Assembly: GCF_000424625.1 (NCBI RefSeq)
Contig: NZ_AUKG01000001.1
Location: 1,798,001 to 1,862,000 of the forward strand
Length of the DNA: 64,000 bases
From: Conexibacter woesei Iso977N
GTDB taxonomy: Bacteria > Actinomycetota > Thermoleophilia > Solirubrobacterales > Solirubrobacteraceae
Direction of reading: 5' to 3'
The position numbers and the translations under genes were made by a program. This document shows positions 15,993 through 23,259 of this stretch, in pieces (the first letter of the stretch is position 1; each line of letters begins with the position of its first letter). The notes beneath the pieces were generated by a model. It did not search any database and had not been told where the DNA came from. It saw only the letters and a program-made list of their open reading frames with translations.

Positions 15993-17588
15993 ATGCACAT
16001 GCACGGCGACCTCGTGGTGCTCGCCGTCCTCGTCGGGGTCGGCGCGTTCCTGCTGCTCGCCGAGCGCATGTCGGTCCCGTACCCGATCCTGCTGGTCGCG
16101 GGCGGGACCGCGCTGGCGTTCGTCCCGGGCGTCAGCGACTTCGTGCTGGACCCGGACATCGTCCTGGTCGCGTTCCTGCCGCCGCTGCTCTACAGCGCCG
16201 CGTTCTTCACGTCGATCCAGGACCTCCGGGCCAACTACAGGCCGATCGGGCTGCTCGCCACCGGGCTCGTCGCGCTGACGACGGTCACGGTCGCGGTCGT
16301 CGCCCACTACGTCATCGACCTGCCGTGGGCGGCCGCGTTCGTCCTCGGCGCGATCGTCTCGCCGACCGACCCGGTCGCGGCGACCGAGATCGCCGTCCGC
16401 TCGCACGCGCCGCGGCGGCTGGTCACGATCGTCGAGGGCGAGTCGCTGATCAACGACTCGACCGGCCTGATCGCCTACAAGTTCGCGGTCGCCGCCGTGA
16501 CGACCGGCGCGTTCAACCTGCTCACCGCCGCCGGCGACTTCGTGCTCAGCGCGGTCGCCGGGATCGCGCTCGGCCTCGCGATCGGCTTCGCCGCCGCCGA
16601 GATCCGCAAGCGCCTCGACGACGCGCCGACCGAGACCGCGATCTCGCTGCTGACGCCCTACGCCGCCTACCTGCCCGCCGAGGCGCTCGGCGTCTCGGCC
16701 GTCCTCAGCGTCGTGACCGCCGGCCTCTACCTCGGCTGGCGCTCGCCGGAGCTGGTCACGCCATCGACGCGGATCCAGGTCACCGGCTTCTGGGAGCTGC
16801 TGCAGTTCGGCCTCAACGCCGCGCTGTTCGTGCTGATCGGCCTGCAGCTGCCGACCGTGATCAACGGCCTCGACGCCTACTCGTGGCGTGAGCTGATCGG
16901 CTACGGCCTGCTGGTCGCCGCGACCTGCCTGGTCACGCGGCTCGGGTTCCTGTTCCCCTTCAACATCGTCTCGCGCCTGCTCGTCCGGACCGGCCTGCGC
17001 CCGAACCCATCGCTCGACGTGCCGTCGCTGAAGCTGACGCTGCTGCTCGGCTGGTCGGGGATGCGCGGCGCGGTCTCGCTGGCCGTGGCGCTGGCGATCC
17101 CGCTGACGACCGACGCCGGCGCGCCGTTCCCGGGGCGCGACCTGATCATCTTCCTGGCCTACGCGGTGATCCTCGTGACGGTGATCGGCCAGGGGCTGAC
17201 GCTCGGCAAGCTGATCGAGTGGGCCGGGCTGTACGACGACGAGGAGACCGTCGCCGAGCAGGAGTCGCGCGCCCGGATCGCGGCGTCGCAGGCGGCGATC
17301 GAGCGGCTGCGCGAGCTGGAGGGCGAGGACTGGGTGCGCGAGGAGACGTGGGACCGCATGGTCCGCTCCTACGAGTACCGGATCCGCCGCTTCGAGGCGC
17401 GCCTGGACGACGATGACGACGGCGACATCGAGCAGGGCTCGCAGGCCTACCAGCGCCTGCGCCGCAAGGTGCTGGAGGCCGAGCGCGCCGAGATCATCCG
17501 CGCCCGCAACCGCGGCGACATCACCGACGAGATCATGCGCCGGATCGAGCGCGACCTCGACCTCGAGGACGCCCGCCTCGAGATCTGA
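15993..17588 (+). CDS. CPA1-type Na+/H+ antiporter (NhaP/NHE family)
   Basis: The 531-residue protein has about 12 transmembrane segments (1-420) and a charged cytoplasmic tail (420-531). Family marks are LPPLLYSAAF, the ion-site segment GAIVSPTDPVAATEI and the downstream VEGESLINDSTGLIAYKF, all in the core. It would exchange monovalent cations for protons and help pH and salt homeostasis. The tail is rich in acidic and Arg residues with a predicted coiled coil, a usual regulatory region. It is probably transcribed on its own from a leaderless promoter. Confidence 0.95.
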   Translation: MHMHGDLVVLAVLVGVGAFLLLAERMSVPYPILLVAGGTALAFVPGVSDFVLDPDIVLVAFLPPLLYSAAFFTSIQDLRANYRPIGLLATGLVALTTVTVAVVAHYVIDLPWAAAFVLGAIVSPTDPVAATEIAVRSHAPRRLVTIVEGESLINDSTGLIAYKFAVAAVTTGAFNLLTAAGDFVLSAVAGIALGLAIGFAAAEIRKRLDDAPTETAISLLTPYAAYLPAEALGVSAVLSVVTAGLYLGWRSPELVTPSTRIQVTGFWELLQFGLNAALFVLIGLQLPTVINGLDAYSWRELIGYGLLVAATCLVTRLGFLFPFNIVSRLLVRTGLRPNPSLDVPSLKLTLLLGWSGMRGAVSLAVALAIPLTTDAGAPFPGRDLIIFLAYAVILVTVIGQGLTLGKLIEWAGLYDDEETVAEQESRARIAASQAAIERLRELEGEDWVREETWDRMVRSYEYRIRRFEARLDDDDDGDIEQGSQAYQRLRRKVLEAERAEIIRARNRGDITDEIMRRIERDLDLEDARLEI

Positions 17589-17596
17589 GGCGCGCG

Positions 17597-17608
17597 GCGG
17601 CTAGCCGC
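17597..17608. terminator. Short palindrome at the convergent ends of the antiporter and kinase genes
   Basis: GCGGCTAGCCGC is symmetric, lies nine bases after the antiporter stop and contains the kinase stop codon on the other strand. It may serve as a weak bidirectional terminator. Confidence 0.25.
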
Positions 17609-18506
17609 TGGCCGTGCCGAGCTCGGCGCGGAGGTCCTCGACGATCGCCTTCTGGCGGTCGGCGAGGGCGAGGGAGCGCGGGCCGGAGCGGGGCTCGTCC
17701 GGGACGCGCTGGGTGCGCAGCGGCAGCGCGACGGTGAACAGCGCGCCGCCCTCGGGCGCGTCGCCGACGGCGACGGCGCCGCCGTGCAGGCCGGCGATCT
17801 CGCCGACGATCGCCAGGCCCAGCCCGGTGCCGGAGGAGCGGTTGCCGCGGCGGTAGCGCTCGAAGATCGTGGCGCGCTGGTCGTGCGCGACGCCGGGGCC
17901 GTCGTCGGCGACCTCCAGCACGAGGCTGCCGGGGACGGTGGCCAGCGAGCAGCGGACCACGCCGGGCGCGTGGCGGATCGCGTTGGCCACCAGGTTGCTG
18001 ACCAAGGACACCACCTTCTCCTCGTCGACCACGGCGGGGAGGCGGTCCGGGACGTCGATCTGCAGCGCCAGCGAGCGCTCGGCGGCGACCGAGGCGAAGC
18101 CCTCGACCGAGCGGCGCACGACGGCGGCGACGTCGACGACCGCGGCCTCCAGCTGCAGGTCGGCGTTCTCCAGCCGCGCGACGAGCATCATGTCCTGGAC
18201 GCGGCGCAGCATGGTGTAGGCGTTGGCGCGGATGCGCGCCACGTCGGCGGCGTCGTCCTCGTCGAGGCGGCCGCCCTCCTCCAGGCGCGTGCACAGCGCG
18301 AGCATGATCGACAGCGGCGACTTCAGCTCGTGGCCGACGTCGGCCAGCTGCTGGCGCTGGTCGTCGCGCAGCCCGCGGGCAGGGGAGATCCCGGAGGCCT
18401 CTGCCTCCTGGGCACGGCTACGCCACCAACGCGGACCGGTCCGCCTGCGCGGTTCGTCGGCCTGCACGTCGTGGTCGTCCGGATCCACGTCAGCTTGGAT
18501 TCCCAC
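17601..18506 (-). CDS. Soluble sensor histidine kinase
   Basis: The 301 residues contain a HisKA domain with the phospho-acceptor His in DVGHELKSPLS (about residue 58) and a HATPase_c domain with N box NLVANAIRHAPG, G1 DDGPGV and G2 GTGLGLAIV. There is no transmembrane or PAS domain, so the kinase is cytoplasmic and its input is unknown. GTG at 18506 is the chosen start, preceded by GGGG on the coding strand. It is divergent from the NarL-type regulator at 18975 across 468 bases, and may be its partner. Confidence 0.93.
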   Translation of the reverse strand: MGIQADVDPDDHDVQADEPRRRTGPRWWRSRAQEAEASGISPARGLRDDQRQQLADVGHELKSPLSIMLALCTRLEEGGRLDEDDAADVARIRANAYTMLRRVQDMMLVARLENADLQLEAAVVDVAAVVRRSVEGFASVAAERSLALQIDVPDRLPAVVDEEKVVSLVSNLVANAIRHAPGVVRCSLATVPGSLVLEVADDGPGVAHDQRATIFERYRRGNRSSGTGLGLAIVGEIAGLHGGAVAVGDAPEGGALFTVALPLRTQRVPDEPRSGPRSLALADRQKAIVEDLRAELGTASG

Positions 18507-18771
18507 GTGTTCGCATCCCCATTCCGTACGACGTCTTGTCCTCCGGAAACCTGCTCAGCCCATTGAATCGACCGCGCCGCGCGCGGGTTGGGGGAAGTTC
18601 GTGCCCCATCCACCCAGGCGGACATCCCTCGCGCACGGCGATGCAAGTCACCCTCGTGCCGCTTGACGGCGTTCTACGTTCTCCCTGCACGGTTCGCCGG
18701 CAGGAGAGCCCTCGATCTGTGCAACGCCGCGTGGGCTGGGAACGCACCGGACGGTCCGTGCTCGGCGGCGC

Positions 18772-18823
18772 GTGGCCGCGTGGCGGTTCCCTTCAATCCC
18801 CAGGGAACCGCCTGCGCGGCCAC
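18772..18823. repeat. 52-base imperfect inverted repeat / long hairpin
   Basis: GTGGCCGCG pairs with CGCGGCCAC and, inside it, GCGGTTCCCT with AGGGAACCGC. The two stems (9 and 10 bp) are joined by an internal loop of two versus three bases and capped by a nine-base loop. It is by far the strongest fold in the region and lies about 150 bases before the NarL-type regulator. It could be a terminator/attenuator, a small RNA hairpin, or an insertion remnant. Confidence 0.6.
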
Positions 18824-18877
18824 AACGTACGCTCCACGCGTGCCCGCGGTCCGCCTCAAGACCCCGGAATCCTGCCC

Positions 18878-18897
18878 AGGGGTATGAAAATACCCCT
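18878..18897. promoter_or_regulatory. Palindrome AGGGGTAT / ATACCCCT around GAAA
   Basis: Eight-bp arms flank GAAA. As RNA this is a hairpin with a GNRA-type loop; as DNA it is AGGGGTA-N6-TACCCCT, in which each half matches the NarL heptamer TACYNMT. It lies about 80 bases before a NarL-type regulator gene, so an autoregulatory operator is plausible. The half-site orientation is opposite to the classical 7-2-7 arrangement. Confidence 0.45.
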
Positions 18898-18974
18898 CGC
18901 CTCACACCCCGCTCGTCATTCTTTTGACACCTCGTGGGTTGGGATGCCCCGGGGAACGAGACCGGGAAGGGCTC

Positions 18975-19679
18975 ATGGGGATGGAATTCAAGGTTGATGG
19001 GGACACGCCGCTGCGCGTGATCGTCGCGGACGACGATCCGCTTGCGCGTCGCATGCTTCGCGACGTCCTGCAGCTGGCGGGCATCACGGTGATCGCCGAG
19101 GCCGGCAGCGGCCGCGAGGCGGTCGAGCTGACCACGTACTACAACCCGGACGTCGTGGTCATGGACTTGATCATGCCGGGCATGGACGGGCTGGCGGCGA
19201 TGAGCGAGATCCGCCGCACCGCGCCGGACGTCCGCGTCGTGATCCTCACGTCGTCGGACGACGACGAGGTCGGGCTCATGACGCTGCGCGCGGGCGCCTC
19301 CGGGTTCCTGTGCAAGAACGTCGGGATCGACGCGCTGCCGCGTGCGTTGCATTGCGCCAAGAACGGCGAGGCCGTGATCACGCGCCGCCTGACGATGCGC
19401 CTGATCGAGGACCTGCGGATGGTCAGGACGGACTCCGCCGGCCTGCGCCCGATCCGCTCGGCGCTGACCTCGCGCGAGTGGGAGGTCCTGGACCTGCTGT
19501 GCCAGGACCTGTCGACCGACGAGATCGCCGACCGCCTGGTCGTGTCGGTCGAGACCGTCCGCTCCCACGTCAAGAACGTCCTGCGCAAGCTCGAAGTGCG
19601 CTCGCGCCGTGAGGCCGTCGCCGTCGCGTCCCGCCTGCGTGCGGGCATGCTCGAGGACGGCGTCCCCGCCGAGGAATGA
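18975..19679 (+). CDS. NarL/FixJ-type response regulator
   Basis: The 234 residues have a complete receiver (acidic pocket DDD at 19-21, phospho-acceptor D64 in VVVMDLIMPG, Thr/Ser in LTSS, Lys in LCKN) and a C-terminal LuxR-type HTH (LTSREWEVLDLLCQDLSTDEIADRL region, then ETVRSHVKNVLRKL). ATG 18975 follows GGGAAGG; an upstream in-frame start at 18924 lacks a site. The stop overlaps the next gene (ATGA). It is about 55-60 percent similar by eye to the regulator at 20788. Confidence 0.94.
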   Translation: MGMEFKVDGDTPLRVIVADDDPLARRMLRDVLQLAGITVIAEAGSGREAVELTTYYNPDVVVMDLIMPGMDGLAAMSEIRRTAPDVRVVILTSSDDDEVGLMTLRAGASGFLCKNVGIDALPRALHCAKNGEAVITRRLTMRLIEDLRMVRTDSAGLRPIRSALTSREWEVLDLLCQDLSTDEIADRLVVSVETVRSHVKNVLRKLEVRSRREAVAVASRLRAGMLEDGVPAEE

Positions 19680-20365
19680 CCTCGCCGGAGGAGCCTGCGC
19701 CGCTTGCGGCGCAGGACGGCCTCGAGGCGTTCGCCGCGCTGGCCGCCCACCAGCTCGGCGAGGCGATCGCGCTGATGCGCGGTGCCGCGACGGTCCTGGA
19801 GGGCGAGCACCTCGGCCCCGGCGGGCAGGAGGCGCTGCGGGCGCTGGGCGCCGGCGGCGACCGCGCGCAGCGCTACGTCGACGACCTGCTCGACGTCGTG
19901 CGGGCGCGCAGCGCGCCGCACGGCGGCGTCGAGTCGCCACGCGCCAGGCTCGACTCCGCGCTCGACGACGTGCTCGTCGAGCTCGACCCGTTCGTGCGCA
20001 GGGCCGCGGTGCACGTCCAGCGCGAGCCGCTGCCGCTCGCGGCGGTGGAGCGCGCCGACGCGCGCCGGCTGTTCCTGCACTTCACGCGCGCGGCGCTGGC
20101 CGCGGGCGCCACGCGCCTGGGCGCGACCGGCAGGGTGGAGGGTGACAGGGTCGTCGTCGAGTTGTATGACAACGGCGAGCCGCACCCCGATCCGGCCGTC
20201 GCCTTCGAGCCCTTCGCCCAGCCCCGCGGCCGCGGCCCGCTGGTCGGCGCGGGCGTCTCGCTCCCCGTCTCCCGCCGCCTCGCCGCGCGCGCCGGCGGCC
20301 GCGCCACGATGGCCGTTCGGCCCGACGGCGCGACCGTCATCACGCTCGAACTTCCCTCTGCCTAG
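19676..20365 (+). CDS. Degenerate histidine-kinase-like protein
   Basis: The 229-residue protein has the layout of a HisKA plus HATPase_c protein but lacks key residues. The H box reads AAHQLGEAIALM, with Gln after the His instead of Glu/Asp. The N box is replaced by FLHFTRAALAAGATRL with no Asn, and the G1 box is YDNGEPHP. It starts within the stop of the upstream regulator (ATGA overlap). It may be a phosphotransfer or scaffold protein rather than an active kinase. Confidence 0.75.
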   Translation: MTSPEEPAPLAAQDGLEAFAALAAHQLGEAIALMRGAATVLEGEHLGPGGQEALRALGAGGDRAQRYVDDLLDVVRARSAPHGGVESPRARLDSALDDVLVELDPFVRRAAVHVQREPLPLAAVERADARRLFLHFTRAALAAGATRLGATGRVEGDRVVVELYDNGEPHPDPAVAFEPFAQPRGRGPLVGAGVSLPVSRRLAARAGGRATMAVRPDGATVITLELPSA

Positions 20366-20394
20366 GCACGAGGCGTATATGTTGGGCGCACACG

Positions 20395-20784
20395 ATGCCC
20401 TCCGAGCCGATCCGCGTTCTGCTTGCCGATGACGCCGCCGAGATGCGGTCGCTGCTGCGTTGGGCGCTCGTGCGGGAGGGTGAGGAGCCGGAGATCCTGG
20501 TCGTCGGCGAGGCCGCCGACGGGCGTGACGCGCTCGTCCTCGCGCGCGATCTGACGCCGCACGTGATCGTCCTGGACCTGCAGATGCCGGGCCCGCCGCC
20601 GGGCGAGCTGCTGCGCGACATGGCCCGGACCGCACCCGGTGTGCCGATCGTGACGTTCAGCGGTTTCGAGCCGGACCTCGTCGCCCCCGAGGAGGCGGCG
20701 CTGGTCGCCCTGCACATCCCCAAGACGACCGACCTCGCGCTCGTCCGGCAGTCGATCGTCGAGGTCGCGCGCGGCGACCGCTGA
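20395..20784 (+). CDS. Stand-alone receiver domain (CheY-like)
   Basis: The 129 residues are a single receiver with acidic pair D12-D13, phospho-acceptor D61 (VIVLDLQMPG), Thr/Ser in VTFSG and Lys in IPKTTD. There is no output domain, so it probably works through protein contacts or as a phosphate sink. TATATG/TATGTT near 20376-20383 is a possible -10 that would give a very short leader. The next regulator begins three bases after its stop. Confidence 0.88.
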   Translation: MPSEPIRVLLADDAAEMRSLLRWALVREGEEPEILVVGEAADGRDALVLARDLTPHVIVLDLQMPGPPPGELLRDMARTAPGVPIVTFSGFEPDLVAPEEAALVALHIPKTTDLALVRQSIVEVARGDR

Positions 20785-20787
20785 TCC

Positions 20788-21489
20788 ATGGCGGCGCCCG
20801 AAGGACCCCAGCCTGCGCGCGTCGTCGTCGTCGACGACGACATCGAGCTCCGCGGCCGCCTGCGTGCCGCCCTGCAGGACGCGGGCCTGACGGTCATCGC
20901 CGAGGCCGACAACGGCCGCGACGCGATCGACCTCGCCGCGCACTTCCGCCCGGACGTGATGATCATGGACATCGTCATGGCCAACATCGACGGCCTGTCG
21001 GCCACGCGCGCGATCGCCGAGCGCGCGCCGACGGTCCGGATCCTCCTGCTGACGGCCTCTGACGACGTCGAGCTGGGGATGGTCGGCCTGCGCGCGGGCG
21101 CCGCCGGCCACCAGGTCAAGGGCGGGCCGGCGCGCGACATCGTCGCCGCGGTGCAGCGGATGGCGGCCGGCGAGCCGGTCGTCGGGCCGGAGCTGACGTG
21201 GCGGCTGATCGACTCGCTGCGCGCGCTGCCGGTCGGCGGCCAGGGCGTCCGGCCGGTGCGCTCGAAGCTGACCCCGCGCGAGTGGGAGGTCCTGGACCTC
21301 CTGTGCGCGGGCCGGACCGTCGACCAGATCGCCGACGAGCTGGTGCTCGCGCGCGACACGGTCCGGACCCACGTCAAGCGGCTGCTGCGCAAGCTCGGCG
21401 CGCACTCGCAGGCCGAGGCGATCTCGATCGCCAACGGCATCCGGGCCACCTTCGCCGCCACCAGCGGAGACGCGCCGGACGAAGTCTGA
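20788..21489 (+). CDS. NarL/FixJ-type response regulator
   Basis: The 233 residues have a receiver with D16-D17-D18 and phospho-acceptor D61 (MIMDIVM), and a LuxR-type HTH (LTPREWEVLDLLCAG, then DTVRTHVKRLLRKLGAHS). The receiver switch Lys is in HQVKGG. It is a paralogue of the regulator at 18975-19679 and lies three bases after the lone receiver, in the same transcript. A second, decayed copy of its last codons follows the stop (21508-21550). Confidence 0.94.
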   Translation: MAAPEGPQPARVVVVDDDIELRGRLRAALQDAGLTVIAEADNGRDAIDLAAHFRPDVMIMDIVMANIDGLSATRAIAERAPTVRILLLTASDDVELGMVGLRAGAAGHQVKGGPARDIVAAVQRMAAGEPVVGPELTWRLIDSLRALPVGGQGVRPVRSKLTPREWEVLDLLCAGRTVDQIADELVLARDTVRTHVKRLLRKLGAHSQAEAISIANGIRATFAATSGDAPDEV

Positions 21490-21507
21490 GGGGCGAAGGT
21501 CGCGTTC

Positions 21508-21550
21508 GCTCGCCACCAGCGGCGACGCTCCCGAGCCCGACGAGGTCTAG
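21508..21550 (+). pseudogene. Duplicated 3' tail of the response-regulator gene
   Basis: Read in frame it gives LATSGDAPEPDEV then a stop, against FAATSGDAPDEV-stop at the true end of the gene just upstream (21454-21489). About 40 bases match with one six-base insertion. It looks like the leftover of a tandem duplication of the regulator gene. Confidence 0.65.
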
Positions 21551-21661
21551 ACCACCGAGGGGGAGACGGGGACACGATCGTGCCCCCGCGATGTGACGAT
21601 CGGGCCGCGAACGTCTCGTTTCGCTGGCGCCTCCCCGCTCCCGTGGCCCACTCCGGAGAGC

Positions 21662-21683
21662 GTGGGTGACGGGCCTCACCCAC
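21662..21683. terminator. Inverted repeat GTGGGTGA / TCACCCAC
   Basis: Eight-bp perfect arms with a six-base loop. It may end the kinase-regulator transcript or serve as an operator for the next operon. There is no T-run. Confidence 0.4.
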
Positions 21684-21708
21684 CCGGGGTGTGACCTCTG
21701 ACCTAGAC

Positions 21709-21742
21709 GTTTGGGGGAACGTCACCGGCCGTTCCCCCAAAC
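21709..21742. promoter_or_regulatory. 13-bp inverted repeat upstream of the regulator-sigma operon
   Basis: GTTTGGGGGAACG and CGTTCCCCCAAAC are perfect complements around eight bases. It lies about 120 bases before the small upstream ORF. Arms of this length suggest an operator or an attenuator hairpin. Confidence 0.5.
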
Positions 21743-21863
21743 ATCCCCCTGCTCGGAGACCCCGTCGGCCGCACCATTGATCCCACAAGGGCGAGCCCGC
21801 TGCGACGCACGAAGCAGAGCACGGGACCGGAGCCATCGCCCAAGGACAACGTGGGGTGAATCG

Positions 21864-21932
21864 ATGAGCGTTGGTACTGCAGTTCGTTGCGCCGGGAAGG
21901 CGCATTCCTCGATCGGGATGGGGGTTGCCTGA
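21864..21932 (+). CDS. Small upstream ORF (22 residues), possible leader peptide
   Basis: ATG after GGGGTG (five-base spacing) opens a 22-codon frame, MSVGTAVRCAGKAHSSIGMG and two more residues, whose TGA shares one base with the ATG of the following regulator (TGATG). It has no similarity that I recognise. Its likely role is translational coupling or regulation of the downstream gene; it could also be an alternative N-terminus made non-functional by frame. Confidence 0.4.
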   Translation: MSVGTAVRCAGKAHSSIGMGVA

Positions 21933-22591
21933 TGCGCATGGTGATCATCGCGGAGAGCCGCGCAGCGGCGGACGCGATCCGCCAGGGCCTGCGCTTCGCG
22001 CCAGGCATGACCGTCGTCGGCTACGCCGACGGCCGCACGCAGTGCGCCGCCTCCGTGGCGGCCGCCGCGCCGGACCTCGTCCTGATCGGCGACCTCGCCA
22101 CCGAGGACACCGTCCTGCAGCGCGTCGAGCAGCTGCGCGGCGTCCTGCCCGCGGCCAAGATCGTGCTGTTCACCGCCGACATGGACGAGAGCCGCATGGC
22201 GGCCGCGTCACAGGCCGGCATGGACGCCGCGGTCTCGACGACCGTCGGCGCGACGGGCCTCGGCCCGCTGCTGCGCCACATCGCCGCCGGCGCCGTCTAC
22301 CACGCGTTCGCCCCGGCCGCCGCCGCGCCGCCGGAGGCCGCCGCGTCGGTCGAGTGCCTCACCGCGCGTGAGGTGGAGATCCTGCGCTTCGCCGCCTCTG
22401 GGGCGTCGAACGGTGCGATTGCCCGAGAGCTGTGGGTGACCGAGCAGACGATCAAGTTCCACCTCTCCAACATCTACCGCAAGCTCGGCGTGGTCAACCG
22501 CACCGAGGCCAGCCGCATCGCGCACCTCGCCGGTCTCATGGAGACCGTCCCCGAGCGCGCCGCGACCGAGCCGATCCTGGCCGTCGCCTGA
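21932..22591 (+). CDS. LuxR-type regulator with atypical receiver domain
   Basis: The 219 residues end with a good LuxR HTH (LTAREVEILRFAASGASNGAIA region, then QTIKFHLSNIYRKLGV). The receiver keeps the phospho-acceptor position (D54 in LVLIGD), but the acidic pocket is reduced to E8 (IIAES), and the switch Lys is absent. It may respond to something other than phosphorylation. ATG 21932 is chosen because the domain begins there. The stop overlaps the sigma gene start (TGATG), so regulator and sigma factor are translationally coupled. Confidence 0.88.
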   Translation: MRMVIIAESRAAADAIRQGLRFAPGMTVVGYADGRTQCAASVAAAAPDLVLIGDLATEDTVLQRVEQLRGVLPAAKIVLFTADMDESRMAAASQAGMDAAVSTTVGATGLGPLLRHIAAGAVYHAFAPAAAAPPEAAASVECLTAREVEILRFAASGASNGAIARELWVTEQTIKFHLSNIYRKLGVVNRTEASRIAHLAGLMETVPERAATEPILAVA

Positions 22592-23259
22592 TGCCGGCCA
22601 CGATGCCCAAGTCCCACGGCATGACCGCGTGCGCCGACCGCCTCGGCGTCGCCCGCCAGCCGGGCGCGTTCCGCAGCAAGCCGCGGCTGGACGAGAACCC
22701 CGAGCTGCGGGTCGTCCTGACCCGGGCGATCGCCCGTGCCAAGGAGGGCGACCGCGAGGCCGTCCGCTTCATCTACCTGCAGTACGCCGACAACGTGTAC
22801 GGCTACGTCCGCTCGATCGTCCGCGACGACTACGAGGCCGAGGACGTCACCCAGCACGTGTTCGCCAAGCTGATGGTCGTCATCGGCAAGTACGAGCCGC
22901 GCGGCGTGCCGTTCTCCGCGTGGATCCTGCGCCTGGCGCACAACGCCGCGATCGACCACATGCGCAAGTGCCGCGCGATCCCGGCGGCCGAGGTCTACGG
23001 CGCCGACGAGCAGTCGCCCGACGGCCACGAGGACCGCAACATGGAGCTCCGCGACGCGCTCGCCGACCTGCCCGACGAGCAGCGCGACGTCATCGTCCTG
23101 CGCCACGTCGTCGGCCTGTCGCCGACCGAGATCGCCGATCAGATGGGCAAGACCGAGCCCTCCGTGCACGGCCTGCACCACCGTGGCCGCGCCGCCCTGC
23201 GCTCGGCCCTGACCGAGCGCGGCTGCGCGCCGCTCGTGACCTCGAAGGCGGCGGCATGA
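22591..23259 (+). CDS. ECF-type RNA polymerase sigma factor, candidate regulator of the exopolysaccharide locus
   Basis: The 222 residues have sigma region 2 (FIYLQYADNVYGYVRSIV, YEAEDVTQHVFAKLM, FSAWILRLAHNAAIDHMRK) and region 4 (LPDEQRDVIVLRHVVGLSPTEIADQMGKTEPSVHGLHHRG split at its middle). A 40-residue N-terminal extension precedes region 2. No anti-sigma gene is adjacent; instead it is coupled on both sides (TGATG with the LuxR regulator, ATGA with the aminotransferase), suggesting control through the regulator. The exopolysaccharide units downstream carry an ECF-type promoter (GGAAG-N17-CGTT), and this is the nearest sigma factor that could read it. That link is inference. Confidence 0.92.
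   Translation: MPATMPKSHGMTACADRLGVARQPGAFRSKPRLDENPELRVVLTRAIARAKEGDREAVRFIYLQYADNVYGYVRSIVRDDYEAEDVTQHVFAKLMVVIGKYEPRGVPFSAWILRLAHNAAIDHMRKCRAIPAAEVYGADEQSPDGHEDRNMELRDALADLPDEQRDVIVLRHVVGLSPTEIADQMGKTEPSVHGLHHRGRAALRSALTERGCAPLVTSKAAA

Larger units (their letters stand above)
18507..18974. other. Divergent intergenic region with structured elements
   Basis: This 468-base stretch separates the kinase and the NarL-type regulator and holds no convincing gene. It contains a large hairpin (18772-18823), a hairpin with a GAAA loop (18878-18897), and a perfect -35 hexamer TTGACA (18924-18929) without a matching -10. The density of structure suggests a regulated leader or a small RNA. Confidence 0.5.
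21490..21863 (+). other. Intergenic region with duplicated gene tail and inverted repeats
   Basis: The 374 bases hold a remnant of the upstream gene's 3' end (21508-21550), two strong inverted repeats (21662-21683 and 21709-21742) and the promoter region of the next operon, for which no clear -35/-10 pair was found. Several open frames cross it but none has a believable start or a recognisable product. Confidence 0.5.

Noticed and set aside
18924-18929. Perfect TTGACA as the -35 of the 18975 regulator
   Set aside because: No -10-like hexamer lies 15-19 bases downstream, so it is not called as a promoter.
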